DNA of 64,000 nucleotides from Bipolaris cookei (lineage: Eukaryota > Ascomycota > Dothideomycetes > Pleosporales > Pleosporaceae), in the NCBI GenBank assembly GCA_002286855.1, contig NRSV01000074.1, forward strand, positions 898 through 64,897. The letters are read 5' to 3'. Below, piece after piece: positions 42,364 through 54,802 of this stretch (within the stretch, counting starts at the first letter, position 1; each line of letters begins with the position of its first letter). A program made the position numbers and the translations under genes. The notes beneath the pieces are model-generated. The model saw only the letters and a program-made list of their open reading frames with translations, was not told where the DNA came from and searched no databases.

Positions 42364-43219
42364 TCACATGACCGTGCAGCACGAGTTTTGCTTCTTAGCC
42401 TGATCCAAATGTCAGCAACTATAACCATGGTTTTGGGATGCTGCAAGAAGCTCACCTGGGTGTAAAACATCTTGCTCTGCGCACTCAACCCCTCGCTCTT
42501 CTGGACCAAGTCGTCCAGCTTCTCTCCGCGCTCCAAGACGCTCTCAAGAGTCTTGTGTAGTACGACCTTTGTTTCGTCAAGCTCTCGCTGGATCTTGATT
42601 GTGGCGTCGACGGTTTCCGGGTCCTGGTACTTCTCGACATATTCTTTGAGCTCGGGATATGACAATTTGGTGGCGTCGGCTGTGAAGCCGCTATAGGCAG
42701 AGCGAGGGTATTTGGAGGAGAACTCGTCAAGGACTTTGCGGACAATGCGATGCGCGGCGCTGCTGGGGTATTCATCGTCGGTCACGACAACAGCACATAC
42801 GGGGTCAGAGGAAGCCAAGGCGTGAAACTTGTGTCCTATGCGTAGTGTTAGCACAGGGCGACCTGAAAGACGACCCTATAATACCATTTTCCAGGACATC
42901 CGTCATCTTATGCGGGGGTGTCCTTTTAGCAACCACGCCTGAAGCAAAGACAATCTGCGCTCGCCGTAAGCATATGCGTTCCTATGCGCTCTGTCTCGTG
43001 CCTGAGAGCATAGTTGGCGCGGAAGCGATTCTAACATACGCCTTCTTTGACGCCCTTTTGTACCCAGCGGTTGATCGATTTGAGGTTTTCCGCGCCCGTC
43101 AGCTCGATGGCATCTTTGGTGTCATTCTTGAAAACCTGCATCTTGTCAGCGATCCCGGGGGCGTTGTACGGCGGGCAGCGGTGAAGGGTAGAACATACGC
43201 CAATGTAAACGAGCTTCAT
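42364..43219 (-). CDS. YKT6: R-SNARE Ykt6, 200 aa, five exons
   Basis: Gene model: complement(join(42364..42399, 42456..42835, 42885..42954, 43040..43135, 43199..43219)). Introns are 56, 49, 85 and 63 nt. The first exon encodes only MKLVYIG and the last only AKKQNSCCTVM. The N-terminal longin domain (residues about 1-130: MKLVYIG then VFKNDTK, SGVVAKRTPP, HKFHALASSDPV) is followed by an R-SNARE motif (about 138-195: QRELDETKVVLHKTLESVLE, then RGEKLDDLV with the central layer arginine). The C-terminus has the double cysteine plus CTVM prenylation box that replaces a membrane anchor. Ykt6 acts in ER-Golgi, endosomal, vacuolar and autophagic fusion. It is divergent from the Slh1 gene. Confidence 0.95.
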
Positions 43220-43544
43220 TGTGGCAGTTTATTACCTGGCGGCGACAATAGTCTATGTGAAGGTTCAGGAAAGAGGTGTGTGTGTGGAAGGGTAGGTGGT
43301 ATCTGGTGCCTCGCGACAGTATATCGAGAGAATGCGATGTCTAGGATGCGCCTGATGTAGCGCTTCGTCCGGCTCATGCCCAAGGCGACAGGGTAATGCT
43401 CTGCTTATGTCATGGCGCCTGTGCAAGGGGAGCGGGGCACGTCGGGCCGAGACCGACCACTCCACTCCACCAGCGCCAGCGTCATCCTCAACCTTGCCAA
43501 GACGTGAATCAGAGGCCACCACCTTCACTTCCGCCGTATCAAGC
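43220..43544. promoter_or_regulatory. Divergent promoter region, YKT6 / SLH1
   Basis: 325 bp between the two start codons. An alternative upstream in-frame start for the helicase exists at 43407; the start at 43545 was preferred because the protein begins with family-like sequence there and the upstream stretch is poor in conserved character. Confidence 0.4.
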
Positions 43545-46500
43545 ATGTCGCCCGCTGTTGAAGAAGCTCAGGCACAATGGCTCGAACAGTTCCATGCCAT
43601 GCGTAAGGCTATTGCCGAGCTGGGCCTGCCGGCTGATGCTAAAGAGGCACCTGCATATGGCCATGACATTGATTTCGACGATGACGACGATTTCTCCGGA
43701 ACTGCCAGTGGCGAGGATATCTGGGACATCATCAGTGATGAATACGAAGAGGGATACAGCAGCGACCATTTGGACGAATTTACACAGGTGCCCGCCGCAA
43801 GCAAGGCTCACGATGAGCAATGGTTAGCGGCAAAGTGCTCTCAAGTGGCTCACAGTAGTTCTGGCCTGGACGCAGGGGCGCTCAAGGAACAGATAGTTGC
43901 TGTTCTGTCCAGCGACAGCAATGGTCAGCCTGTATAGGACCGACTCCAACCTGCCACAAAAGCTAACTAGAAACAGACGAAGAATTACAGATGATGCTCG
44001 CAGACATTGTTGGTTATGGGGAACTGGACTTCGTAGCTGACCTTATTTCTCACCGCCAAAGCCTTCTGCGGTCGCTACGTGAACCAGCTGCTGCTCAAGG
44101 AAGTGGTGTCATGGGCCGCTTGCAGACTCGTGCCGAGCGAGAAGAAGCATTGCGACGTGCAGATTGGGAGCATAAGAATACTCCATTGGCACCAGCCATG
44201 GATCGTACCGGACCCCAGTACCCTCATGTATACAAGGCTCATGATGCCGGAAATAAACTCTCGGCTTATGGCAAGAAGTATGCCTTGCCTTCCGATACGG
44301 TACATCGTGACAACAATCTATACGAGGAGTATGAGATCCCAGCCGTACCGGTAGGTACAATTGGTGCAGGGCGCAAGCTTCTCGAGATTCGAGAATTAGA
44401 CGGTCTTTGCCAACGCACCTTCAAAGGCTACAAGACACTCAATCGCATGCAGAGCTTAGTATACCCTGTTGCATACAAGACCAGCGAGAATATGCTCATC
44501 TGCGCGCCCACTGGTGCCGGTAAAACGGATGCAGCCATGCTTACCATTCTCAACACTGTGGCGAAGAACGTCGTCCCAAACCCCATTGACGAGCCAGGGA
44601 CCACCGACTTCACAGTCATGGCGGAGGACTTCAAAATTATCTACGTAGCACCAATGAAGGCACTCGCTGCAGAGGTGACTGAAAAGCTTGGGAAGCGCCT
44701 CGCATGGTTGGGTATAAAAGCGCGAGAACTCACAGGTGACATGCACCTTACAAAAGCTGAGATCCTCGACACTCAGATCATCATCACCACCCCTGAAAAA
44801 TGGGACGTTGTTACGAGAAAGAGCACTGGTGATACCGAATTAGTTCAAAAGGTCCGGCTTCTCATCATAGATGAAGTTCATATGCTGCACGATGAGCGTG
44901 GTGCTGTTCTCGAAAGCTTGGTAGCGCGCACTCAACGACAAGTCGAAAGTACACAGTCGCTCATTCGAATTATTGGCCTCTCGGCTACACTGCCCAACTA
45001 CGTTGATGTGGCCGATTTCCTTCGAGTCAACAAGATGGCTGGACTATTCTACTTCGACGCCTCATTCCGTCCAGTACCATTGGAACAACATTTCATCGGC
45101 GCCAAGGGCAAGCCTGGTACTGCTAAATCACGGGAGAATCTGGAGAAAGTCTCATTTGACAAGGTTGTTGAAATGCTTAAGCTCGGTCATCAAATCATGG
45201 TCTTTGTGCACTCAAGAAAGGATACCGTAAAGACAGCCAGGAGATTATATAACATGGCCATGGAAGAGCAATGTACCGATCTCTTTGACCCACAAGATCA
45301 TCCCCGATACGAGAACGCTGTGCGTGATATGAAACAATCAAAGGGTAGAGAGTTGAGGGAGTTACTTGGAAAGGGAATGGGCACTCATCATGCTGGTATG
45401 CCTCGCTCTGACAGGAACTTGATCGAACGTCTCTTCGCAGAAGGTGTTCTCAAGGTTCTCTGCTGTACCGCCACACTTGCTTGGGGTGTCAATTTGCCTG
45501 CCGCAGCAGTGCTCATCAAAGGAACCCAGGTCTATAATGCCCAAGAGGGTAAGTTCACGGATCTCGGTATCCTCGATGTTTTACAGATCTTCGGTCGTGC
45601 TGGTCGACCTCAGTTTCAAGACAGTGGTATCGGTTTCATCTGTACCACACACGATAGACTCGATCATTACATGCGCGCCGTAACCGAGCAACAGCCAATT
45701 GAGTCAAAGTTTTCTAGTAGACTCATTGATAACCTCAATGCTGAGATATCCTTGGGCACGGTCACGACTGTCTCTGAAGCCGTTACTTGGCTTGGATATT
45801 CGTATCTATTCGTCCGCATGAAAAAAAGCTCACTAATGTACGGAATCGAGTGGTCAGAGATCCGCGATGACCCACAGCTGGTTGGAAGAAGGCGCAAACT
45901 CATCATCAATGCAGCGCGCACTTTGCAGAGAAGCCAGATGATCATTTTCAACGAGACTACTGAAGACTTGCGGGCCAAAGATGTTGGCCGCATTGCGAGT
46001 CAATATTATGTGCAACAATCAAGTATCGAGATCTTCAATGCGATGATGCGACCTCGTAGTACAGATGCCGATGCCCTCGCCATGGTTAGTATGAGTGGCG
46101 AGTTCGATCAGGTGCAGTCACGAGAGAGCGAGGAGAAAGAACTATCGGCACTCAAAGAACAGGGACATGTGATAACGCAAGTCAAAGACGGCTACGCGAC
46201 ATCACACGGTAAAACAAACTATCTACTTCAAGCACACATTTCCAGAGCGCGCTTGGAAGACTTCACTCTCGTATCGGACACCAACTATATCACACAAAAT
46301 GCCGCGCGTATTGCACGTGCATTGTTCATGATAGCGCTTAATAGGCGTTGGGGCTATCAATGCTTGGTACTTCTGAGTCTTTGCCAATCCATTGAGCACC
46401 GATGTTGGTCTTTTCAACATCCTCTACACCAATACAACCTTCCACAGCCAGTTCTGCGAGCCCTGGATCACAAGAATCCTTCGATACAAATGCTGAGGGA

Positions 46501-49500
46501 CATGGATCCAACCGAGATTGGAGACATGGTGCACAACAAGAAGATGGGAAATGTGATCTCGAAATTGATGCAAAATTTCCCTACGCTAAGCGTTGAGTCA
46601 GAGATTGCTCCATTGAACAGGGACGTACTTCGAATACGATTGTTTCTCACACCCGACTTCGTGTGGAATGATCGTCATCATGGCACTTCAGAATCGTTCT
46701 GGATCTGGGTTGAGAATTCTGAGACTTCTGAAATTTTCCATCACGAATTCTTTATTCTATCCAGAAAGAAGTTTTACGACGACCACGAACTAGACTTCAC
46801 AATCCCACTTTCTGACCCGCTCCCGACGCAAGTCTATGTTCGCGCTGTGTCCGACCGCTGGTTGGGAGCGGAAACTGTGCACCCCATATCGTTCCAACAT
46901 TTAATCCGGCCCGACACCGAGAGCGTCTACACAAATCTCTTGAACCTTCAGCCTTTGCCAATAGCGGCGTTGAAAAATCCCTTATTGGAAGAGGTCTATG
47001 GACAGCGCTTTCAGTACTTCAATCCTATGCAATCGCAAATTTTTCATTGCCTCTACCACACGTCTGCAAACGTCTTACTTGGGTCGCCTACTGGTAGTGG
47101 CAAGACTGTTGCTGCTGAGCTGGCAATGTGGTGGGCATTCCGTGAGAAACCAGGCTCAAAGGTCGTTTACATCGCTCCAATGAAGGCACTTGTTCGAGAG
47201 CGGGTACAGGATTGGGGGAAGCGTCTAGCCGGGCCAATGGGCCTGAAGCTCGTCGAGTTGACAGGTGACAACACACCAGATACACGCACTATTCGAGATG
47301 CTGATATCATCATTACAACCCCCGAGAAATGGGACGGTATCAGTCGTAGCTGGCAGACCCGTGGTTACGTTCGTCAAGTCAGCCTAGTCATTATTGATGA
47401 GATCCACTTATTGGGCGGTGACCGCGGGCCGATTCTAGAGATCATTGTGTCGCGCATGAACTACATCGCTTCACAAAAGAAAGACGGTTCCATTCGCCTG
47501 CTTGGTATGTCGACTGCATGCGCAAATGCAGCAGATCTTGGCAACTGGCTGGGTGTCAAGGAGGGCCTTTTCAATTTCCGGCACTCTGTGCGTCCAGTTC
47601 CCTTGGAAATCTTCATCGATGGCTTCCCAGAGCAGCGAGGGTTCTGCCCACTCATGCAATCCATGAATCGACCTACATTCCTCGCTATCAAGGCCCATTC
47701 TCCAGAGAAACCAGTCATTGTTTTTGTAGCGTCTCGAAGACAAACTCGTTTGACGGCTCGCGACTTGATAAATTTCTGCGGAATGGAAGACAACCCGCGT
47801 CGCTTCCTGCGCATGTCCGAAGAAGACCTGGCGCTCAATTTGGATCGTGTTCACGATGATTCATTACGTGAGGCATTAAACTTTGGTATTGGGTTGCATC
47901 ATGCTGGTCTTGTTGAGTCTGATCGTTCCCTGTCGGAAGAGCTTTTTGCAAATAACAAGATCCAAATCCTTGTTGCTACTAGCACTCTTGCTTGGGGTGT
48001 CAATCTTCCCGCTCATCTCGTTGTCGTTAAAGGCACTCAATTTTTCGACGCAAAGACTGAAGGATACAAGGACATGGATTTGACAGATGTCTTACAAATG
48101 CTGGGTCGCGCTGGGCGCCCGCAATTTGACGACTCCGGTATCGCGCGTATTTTCACGCAGGATGCCAAAAAGGAATTCTACAAGCACTTCCTACATACTG
48201 GCTTTCCCGTTGAGTCATCATTGCATAAGGTCTTGGACAATCATCTGGGCGCCGAAATCTCCGCTGGGACTATCACCACAAAGCAAGACGCGTTGGACTA
48301 TCTGACATGGACCTTCTTCTTCCGTCGCCTGCATAAGAACCCTTCATTCTACGGTCTCGAGATCTCAGCGGAAGTGCACAATACAATAGCTGCGCAATCA
48401 ATGGCCAACGATTACATGGTTGAGCTGGTAGAAACATCCCTACGAGAGTTAGACGAGTCATCTTGTGCTGTTGTCGAGTCAACGGGCGAAGTCGATCCCA
48501 CTCCACTTGGAAAGATTATGAGTTACTATTACCTTAGCCATAAAACGATCCGCTACCTCGTGCAGAACGTGAAGCGCGACGCCACCTTTGCAGAAGCTTT
48601 GGCTTGGATTTCGCATGCTACCGAATACGACGAGCTCCCTGTTCGGCACAATGAGGATCTCATAAACATGCAGCTTTCCAAAGCACTACCAATTTCTGCT
48701 GACGACTTTGGTCTACCGATGTGGGACCCGCATGTCAAAGCTTTCTTGCTCTTGCAAGCTCACTTCTCACGCATTGACTTGCCAATCTCAGATTACGTGG
48801 GGGATCAAAACAGCGTGTTGGACCAGAGTATCCGTATTGTCCAAGCCACGGTTGATGTTCTTACTGAACTTGGCTATCTATCTTCATGTGAGACCGTTAT
48901 TTCCATTTTGCAAGCCATCAAGTCAGCGCGTTGGCCTAACGACGGCCCATTGTCCATCTTTCCAGGCGTCGATGTTGAGAAAGAAAAAACTCGTCTCGAA
49001 CATCCAAAAGCCAAACCAAAGGCCCTGATAGAAGTCACATCTACTACCACAGCCGATCTTGAACGTGCCGGTAAGTTTGCAGGCGTCTCGCATGGTGGTC
49101 TGAAACGCTTCATGGAACCCGTATCTCAGCTACCTGTCCTGAAGCTTGACTTAGGAGATGTCAATGCTATCACTCTTGAGTTCAAAGCTACACGCCAAAA
49201 CCCCGTGAGGATGCAACAGGGTGGCGTGCGAATATATGCACCGCGTTATCCCAAGCCTCAAACCGAAGGGTTCTTTGCCATCATCTCGTACTCAAGTACT
49301 GACGAAATTGTTGCGCTCAAGCGGGTCAACTGGCCCGACCCAGGCAAGAACGTCGGAAACAATCGTGGAGGGGCTGGCAAACGGCTGATGGGAAGTGCCA
49401 CGCGCTCTCTTTTGCAAGCATCAATCAAAGTCTCACTGTCACCCGATGCGCAAGGCAAGAGATTGGATATCTCGGTGCATAGTGATTCTTATCCTGGAAT

Positions 49501-49579
49501 GAGATGGGGTATTGAGGGAGTGGAGATTCCTGAGGCCCCATTGGTAGATGCATATGGCAAAGGAAAAGAGAACGTGTAG
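43545..49579 (+). CDS. SLH1: Ski2-like tandem-cassette helicase, Slh1/ASCC3 type, 1993 aa
   Basis: Gene model: join(43545..43923, 43977..49579), one 53-nt intron. An acidic N-terminus precedes two DExH helicase cassettes. Cassette 1 has a Walker A (APTGAGKT, near residue 305), DEVH (near 425), SATLPNY and a GRAGRPQF motif. Cassette 2 has SPTGSGKT (near 1165), DEIH (near 1267) and again GRAGRPQF. Each is followed by a winged-helix and Sec63-like unit. The length and the TTPEKWDVVTRKSTGDTELV and GVNLPAAAVLIKGTQVYNAQ segments fit Slh1/ASCC3 better than the spliceosomal Brr2. Slh1 is the helicase of the ribosome quality-control trigger complex, which splits collided ribosomes. Both ATPase motifs look intact. 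Confidence 0.93.
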
Positions 49580-51269
49580 GTTTTGAGATGAACAAAAACC
49601 TTGGCTGGAATCTGTAAGTAGATGAGAAACCAGATTCAAATCAAATTCTTCTATGCCCACTTGGATCATGCCAGCCAAACGAGGGCTTAGCAATTGCGCA
49701 TGAGAGCGCTATCATTTACTGGAAAGCATGATACTCACATCTGATTGCTTTGAGCTCTGCAATATCTCATGTCAGTGATTTTTGAATAGAAAAAAAGTGA
49801 AGCACATGGAAAATTGAGATTCGGACACGTAAATTGGCACATCTGCGTTGTGGTCATCATACGAGCCGGGATCTGGAGCTTGGACTGCCGCGATACCACC
49901 GAGGACAACTTGAGTCATGCAAGGTAAAATGATCACACACGTGTTCGTGTGTTGAGGTGTACTATACTTACATATGGCAACATCATGGAGTGGGTTATGA
50001 TATATTGCTCTTACATGAGATGCTCTGATAGACAGGCCCGGCCAGAACAGGAGGCATTGCGATTACACCGGCAGGTACATCCGGCTCCCGATCGTTGTGC
50101 TTGAACAGAAGCACTCAGTTCGTATTATTATTGAAACCAGCTCCATTTGCAAGCGAGAGGATCACAAAATTCGGTACTTACACAGGTCCACGTCTCTGCC
50201 GCAAATGTACCGTCTCACATCATCATCAAGGAGATTATTATGTAACATCCTCATCATCTCGTCATCTGCAACGAGAGGATATTACATAATGCATCGCAAC
50301 GCGAATGAAGATCAAATCTTCTGGGTCAGATTCCAAAGTTTGTATGCTCAACTCCCAGATTGGCCGATCTTCAGACTGCTCATATGAATGCTGTTCGTTC
50401 ACTTCCAGTATAGTGGCTGTGTTCTGTTATTAGCTTTCCAGAATAGGAAGTATGACGTAGCACATTACCTGTCTCGTGGTGTGTGGTATCTGCTTGTAGC
50501 ATGCATGCCACGATTTCTCTATCATAATACCTCACGCCTGTACGGTTCCATTGGAGTGACGATAGCGTTGCCAGAGCGGCCATAAACATTTGCATTGACC
50601 GTCTGAAATGAAATGACGTTGCTTCCGATCGGCAGCGCCCAGCTTGGACCTCGGAAGGGTCCTAAATTAGGTGAAAACTTTGCTGTCAGCGTGTCTCATG
50701 TAAGTAAGACTCCGAAAGTTACGGCGGTGGACCCATGGTATGAGCAACGAGCTGACGGTCCATGGAAATGAGAAGACAACAAACAGCATTGAAAAGTGCA
50801 TGTATGCAATGGAGATATCTTTGGCACTAATTAGCAAGGCGGTATCCTGCTGGGATTTAATGCAGGGATAACGAGCCTTCGGATGTGTAGTAATGCATTG
50901 ACTTGAGCAAGATCCTCGTCAATAATACTTAATAGCCTCGTATCGTGACGAGTGCCTTGACCGGGTGATCGGCATGAGTAGACAGTGGAGCCAATAGGAT
51001 AATTTTGTCTAATAATAGTTTAGTTTTCGGCTGATCGGGAGAGTTTGTCACCGCCACACTAGCTCCGCTTCTCCCTATCCTGGACCTGCGCGTCATGACC
51101 TTCTCACTCCACTCAAGCTTTGTGGCAATATAGTACTGATCCTGGGATGCTGCCTGAACACGTGAGATTCGAAGTTTGTAGTACTATATAATGGGTTGTC
51201 CTGGCTCTCCATGTTCACCACCCACCACCAATCTCCTTACCAGTACCCACAGTTCAAAATACCATCAAA
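49580..51269. other. Intergenic, 1.7 kb, with coding-like traces on the minus strand
   Basis: Between about 50210 and 49800 the minus strand shows short exon-like stretches, one ending in a GTAAGT donor near 50180. Readings include HNDREPDVPAGVIAMPPVLA followed by GPVYQSIS, and MTQVVLGGIAAVQAPDPGSY followed by DDHNADVPIYVS. I could not build a complete model, so this may be a small multi-exon gene or a pseudogene. The rest, up to the secreted-protein gene, shows no coding signal; a TATATAATGG stretch near 51184 may be part of that gene's promoter. Confidence 0.3.
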
Positions 51270-52589
51270 ATGATCCCTAATAATGTTATTCTCCTCTCCG
51301 CATTGGCGGCCAGCGCACTGGCTGCACCAAGCGGAGGCGTCAAGCGACAGATCACTAACGCGGACAACCTCTGGCAAGTTCCTACCAGATATGACCCAAA
51401 GAAGCCCGGGCAGGATAACTGGACACAAATCAACTCCGTCATTACTCCAATCGACAAGGCGGCAGATGACAACCGCAAATTCTCATACTACCCATCCCTC
51501 TACAACATGGGTGGCAACCTTTTCTTGCTCTTCTCTGGCGCCCCACAGGATGTCGATGGCATGGGTCAAGATGTGCGAATCTCTTACTCCACATCTGGGA
51601 AATGGAGCAAACCAGAGATTGCCTTTCCCGCGGCTCTTCTACCAAACCAGACAACCATCGAGACCTCGGAGTACTACTGCAAGCGTGGCATTCCTCAAAG
51701 AGCCTTGCAGGCGCTATCTATTGTCTATGTCGGCGGAGGCGAGTCTGACGCGACATATTATGCGGTTGCACAGTCCAGTGACAACGTCTGTCCTGGAAGC
51801 TTTCAATCAGCCGGTCGCATCGCCCGTAAACTGAGCCGCGATCCTTTGGCTGGTAGTACATTCTCAGGCGACCCATGCTGGATCGAAACCAATGACTATA
51901 CCGGCTCTCATGAATGGGCCGAGACGGTCTACGGCACAAAGTACCACATGAATGTGTGCGATGACAAGGAGAAGATCCTCGCTGCATTGAACGAACCAGA
52001 AAACGTTCCGTCTCAAGCAACATCTCTCTTCAACACACCCGTTATCGCTGCTGATGGAAAACATAACGTCAGCTATCCCACCAATGCAATCGACCTTGGA
52101 AGCTCTTCGGGTGTGGGACGTTATATGCGATTCTGGGCTGATATCTCGAAGAGGAATTTGACTGGCAATGCCTTTGTTGAATTCACCAACGATAGTGACG
52201 GTAAAGATTGGTTCCCCGCGACAGACAATGGCTCCAAGATTAAACAGACCAACATCTACAGCTCGTACAAAGCTTGGTTTGGTAGCAGTGACGGTGCCAC
52301 TAAGCTCCGCGTATACATCTCAAACAGTGGTATGAACAGCGATTCGTCTCAGGAAATTCTCACCGTCGCAACTTCTCGCGGCTCGGACCTTGCATTCCAC
52401 AACATTGGTATCCTACGCAGCGACTCCCAGGAAAAGGTTCCTGCTGGAACTCGCCCCGTATACGGCGCCGACGTGGCTGGATTCCATTGGCCGTCGGCCG
52501 TTTTCCAAGGTGGCAAGTTAGTTGTCGCATACAGCGAGAACAAGGCCAATATCCAGGTCTCCACTATTGACTTTGAGAATCTCCCTTGA
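51270..52589 (+). CDS. Secreted protein of unknown function, 439 aa, single exon
   Basis: It begins with a clear signal peptide (MIPNNVILLSALAASALAAP). A short pro-segment ends in a KR dibasic (GGVKRQ), a typical Kex2 site. The mature part has about six N-glycosylation sequons (for example NWT, NQT, NVS, NLT, NDS, NGS) and few cysteines. It contains repeated strands with aromatic and glycine residues (NMGGNLFLLFSGAP, QDVRISYSTSGKWSKPEIAF, KLRVYISNSG, PSAVFQGGKLVVAYSE). This repeating pattern suggests a beta-propeller such as a sialidase/BNR-like or lectin fold, but no Asp-box is convincing. Probably extracellular; substrate unknown. Confidence 0.8.
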   Translation: MIPNNVILLSALAASALAAPSGGVKRQITNADNLWQVPTRYDPKKPGQDNWTQINSVITPIDKAADDNRKFSYYPSLYNMGGNLFLLFSGAPQDVDGMGQDVRISYSTSGKWSKPEIAFPAALLPNQTTIETSEYYCKRGIPQRALQALSIVYVGGGESDATYYAVAQSSDNVCPGSFQSAGRIARKLSRDPLAGSTFSGDPCWIETNDYTGSHEWAETVYGTKYHMNVCDDKEKILAALNEPENVPSQATSLFNTPVIAADGKHNVSYPTNAIDLGSSSGVGRYMRFWADISKRNLTGNAFVEFTNDSDGKDWFPATDNGSKIKQTNIYSSYKAWFGSSDGATKLRVYISNSGMNSDSSQEILTVATSRGSDLAFHNIGILRSDSQEKVPAGTRPVYGADVAGFHWPSAVFQGGKLVVAYSENKANIQVSTIDFENLP

Positions 52590-52975
52590 AGCATATGAAA
52601 AACGCTCCCTTACGATAATGTAGTACCTGAAACACCGCAACAAAAGATTAACGGTCGTAGAAATTGATTAGCTTTGTTATTTGTACATAGATGTTTTATT
52701 CGCGCTAGTCCTGGGCTACGCCAATACACATTTACCATCCTTTTCTTTGAATTGTATACTGTGATTGGTTATCTTGTTGTTGCTCACACAGACAAGAGTA
52801 TGACCACCGCACTAGATTAATGCGAGCATATCAATCCCCAAGTCTCACAGAGTTAGAACGTGGAAATCCCCTTTCATACGCTGCTCCCCTTCTGGGTTTC
52901 TTTTCCCACCAATGGAGTACCCTGATTCATCCCGGAGTGTACACGTCTTCGGATTGTTGGAGATATTTATCTTTA
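52590..52975. other. No gene seen, 3' flank of the secreted-protein gene
   Basis: No coding signal was found between the stop codon and the left TA of the pogo element. Confidence 0.4.
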
Positions 52976-53077
52976 ACGTGGTTCACAAGCGAGCGAGCAC
53001 CTCCCCAGCAGCGCGTCGATGTCAGCACGTTATCACGCACTTTTATTAAAGTCAATAAACTATTGCAATATACTAAA

Positions 53078-54538
53078 TTAATTGTCAGAATTGCCGCTAT
53101 CACTTGCACTATCTATCTCAACTGCCCAGGTACGAGCGTTGTGTCCAGTCTGCTTGCAATGCCCGCACCGCCTCTCTCCTCGCACTCTCTTCGACGCACT
53201 CTCACTATCACCACGGCTGCTATCAGCCTATTCAGCTACCACATTTTGTATCTCGCCTACAGTAAGAGTCTCCTCTGTCCGTACGTATCGCCGCTTGCGG
53301 CTCTTACGCTTATTTGCTTAGTCTAGAGTCTCATGAAGAGTAGCCATTTTCTCCATCATTAGCGTCATTTTATATCTCGCCTACAGTAAGAGTCTCCTCT
53401 GTCCGTACGTATCGCCGCTTGCGGCTCTTACGCTTATTTGCTTAGTCTAGAGTCTCATGAAGAGTAGCCATTTTCTCCATCATTAGCGTCATTTTATGTG
53501 CCATTTGCTGAGCTCCCTTACTCAACTGCGCAACCTGCTCGTCAAGTGAATTTGCAGAAGACCCACGCCGATTTCTTACTCTGTGTCGAATAAGAGTACT
53601 TTGAGCCTCGACTTTGCGCGCATTGCGTGGTGTCTGCGCCTCCCAGGCGTCTACCCGTCGCGGTGATTGTTTTGGTGTCTGTACTACCACATCAAGCTTT
53701 GATAGCACAGCCTGTGGGTCATGTGAGACTAGACCAGCGCCTCTAAAGCCAGCTTGGATATTCTCCTTCGTAATAGATTGCTCAAAACCAATCTTAAAGG
53801 CTGGTAGGAAGGTCTCCTTGCTGATATAGTGGGTGTGATTGCGTGCCAAGCCCGAAACAGCGTCGCCATACTTGCGCTTTAACGGCGCGAAGCAGCCAAC
53901 ATCAAGAGGCTGTAGTTAGTGAGATGGGTGCGCAGACATGCAGGGAAGAATACTATTCTTCTCCTTGCAAAGATCGTGAGAATTGACCGAACAGTGGCTC
54001 TCGTGGCCGTCGATAATGAGAAGTCAATACCCACCCACAGTACGGCTCTTTGTCTAGGTATCAAAGTATTCTAACCACGCAAGAGCAAGCTGATTATTCG
54101 TCCAACCATTGGGACTGACTTCAAGAACCCAGTCAGTAGGTAGATTCTCAAACCAGACGTTGATAAGCACCTTGCGTGCAAAGACAGCGAAGATTTGTCA
54201 ACCCAGTTCTTGCCAACAGGGTTGCTCTCCCGCTCATGCAATAGTTTATTAGCCATTACTCAAACGTCAGCTTTTGTAGGCGCAAATCCTCGCGCAGACT
54301 TTTCAAAAGTACGCTCAACTATAGCCTCCTCTTCTAGCTTATTCAGGCGCTTTGGTTTTGGTTCGCAGTCGCGTTGGGGGCGTCTTCCAGCGCGTCGGTG
54401 AGATAAAGTTGTTTGGAGGACGTTATGCATCTCTGCAGCACGTTTTACACTTCGAACACGTTGGGATTTAATATCAAGAAGAGTAAGTTAAATATCTGAT
54501 TCGTTATAAGTCAATCGAGAGATCCGTGGCTGGGACAT
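53078..54538 (-). pseudogene. Pogo-family transposase, frameshifted, with internal tandem duplication
   Basis: Minus-strand start near 54538 (MSQPRISRLTYNESD). It carries HTH regions matching the 11345 ORF (QRVRSVKRAAEMHN, LNKLEEEAIVERTF, KLLHERESNPVGKNWVDK). The catalytic part is scrambled by frame changes; 53849-53442 gives the end of the DDE domain (YISKETFLPAFKIGF) and the coiled region. A 124-bp tandem duplication shifts the frame, and the C-terminal zinc knuckle reads CGHCKQTGHNARTW, with its last cysteine lost. Confidence 0.82.
53251..53498. repeat. Perfect 124-bp tandem duplication
   Basis: 53251-53374 and 53375-53498 are identical except possibly the last base. It lies inside the C-terminal coding part of the pogo transposase. 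The length (124 = 3 x 41 + 1) shifts the frame. Confidence 0.92.
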
Positions 54539-54802
54539 AACGCGTTGTTGTGTTGACGTCGACGCGCTGGTGGGGAGGTGCTCGCTCGCCTATGAACCAC
54601 GTTACTTTGTTTTGAATACTCGTCTTATACACAAGAGGGATCAATAAGGAGCTTCAACTTCACGCGCGATATCCAATTCATATACTCATGCCAATCAAGA
54701 TTCTCATTTCACCTAGAGAACAACGAATAGTTCTCTCCTTCTCATAACTACCGCGTTATAACGACTACCCTTTAGATTTCTCATACGAATTTCAGACACC
54801 TC

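Larger units (their letters stand above)
52976..54602 (-). mobile_element. Pogo/Fot-like DNA transposon, decayed, 1627 bp
   Basis: Inverted termini (ACGTGGTTCACAAGCGAG on the left; the right copy has two changes in this stretch) are flanked by TA at 52974-52975 and 54603-54604. It belongs to the same terminal family as 11264-12249. It is the only transposon in the right-hand, gene-dense half of the window. Confidence 0.88.

Noticed and set aside
44075..49113. Many ORFs of 60-127 codons on both strands in the helicase gene
   Set aside because: They are shadows of the helicase frame and carry no independent motifs.
43991..49579. Assignment of the helicase as spliceosomal Brr2
   Set aside because: The motif variants and total length fit Slh1/ASCC3 better.
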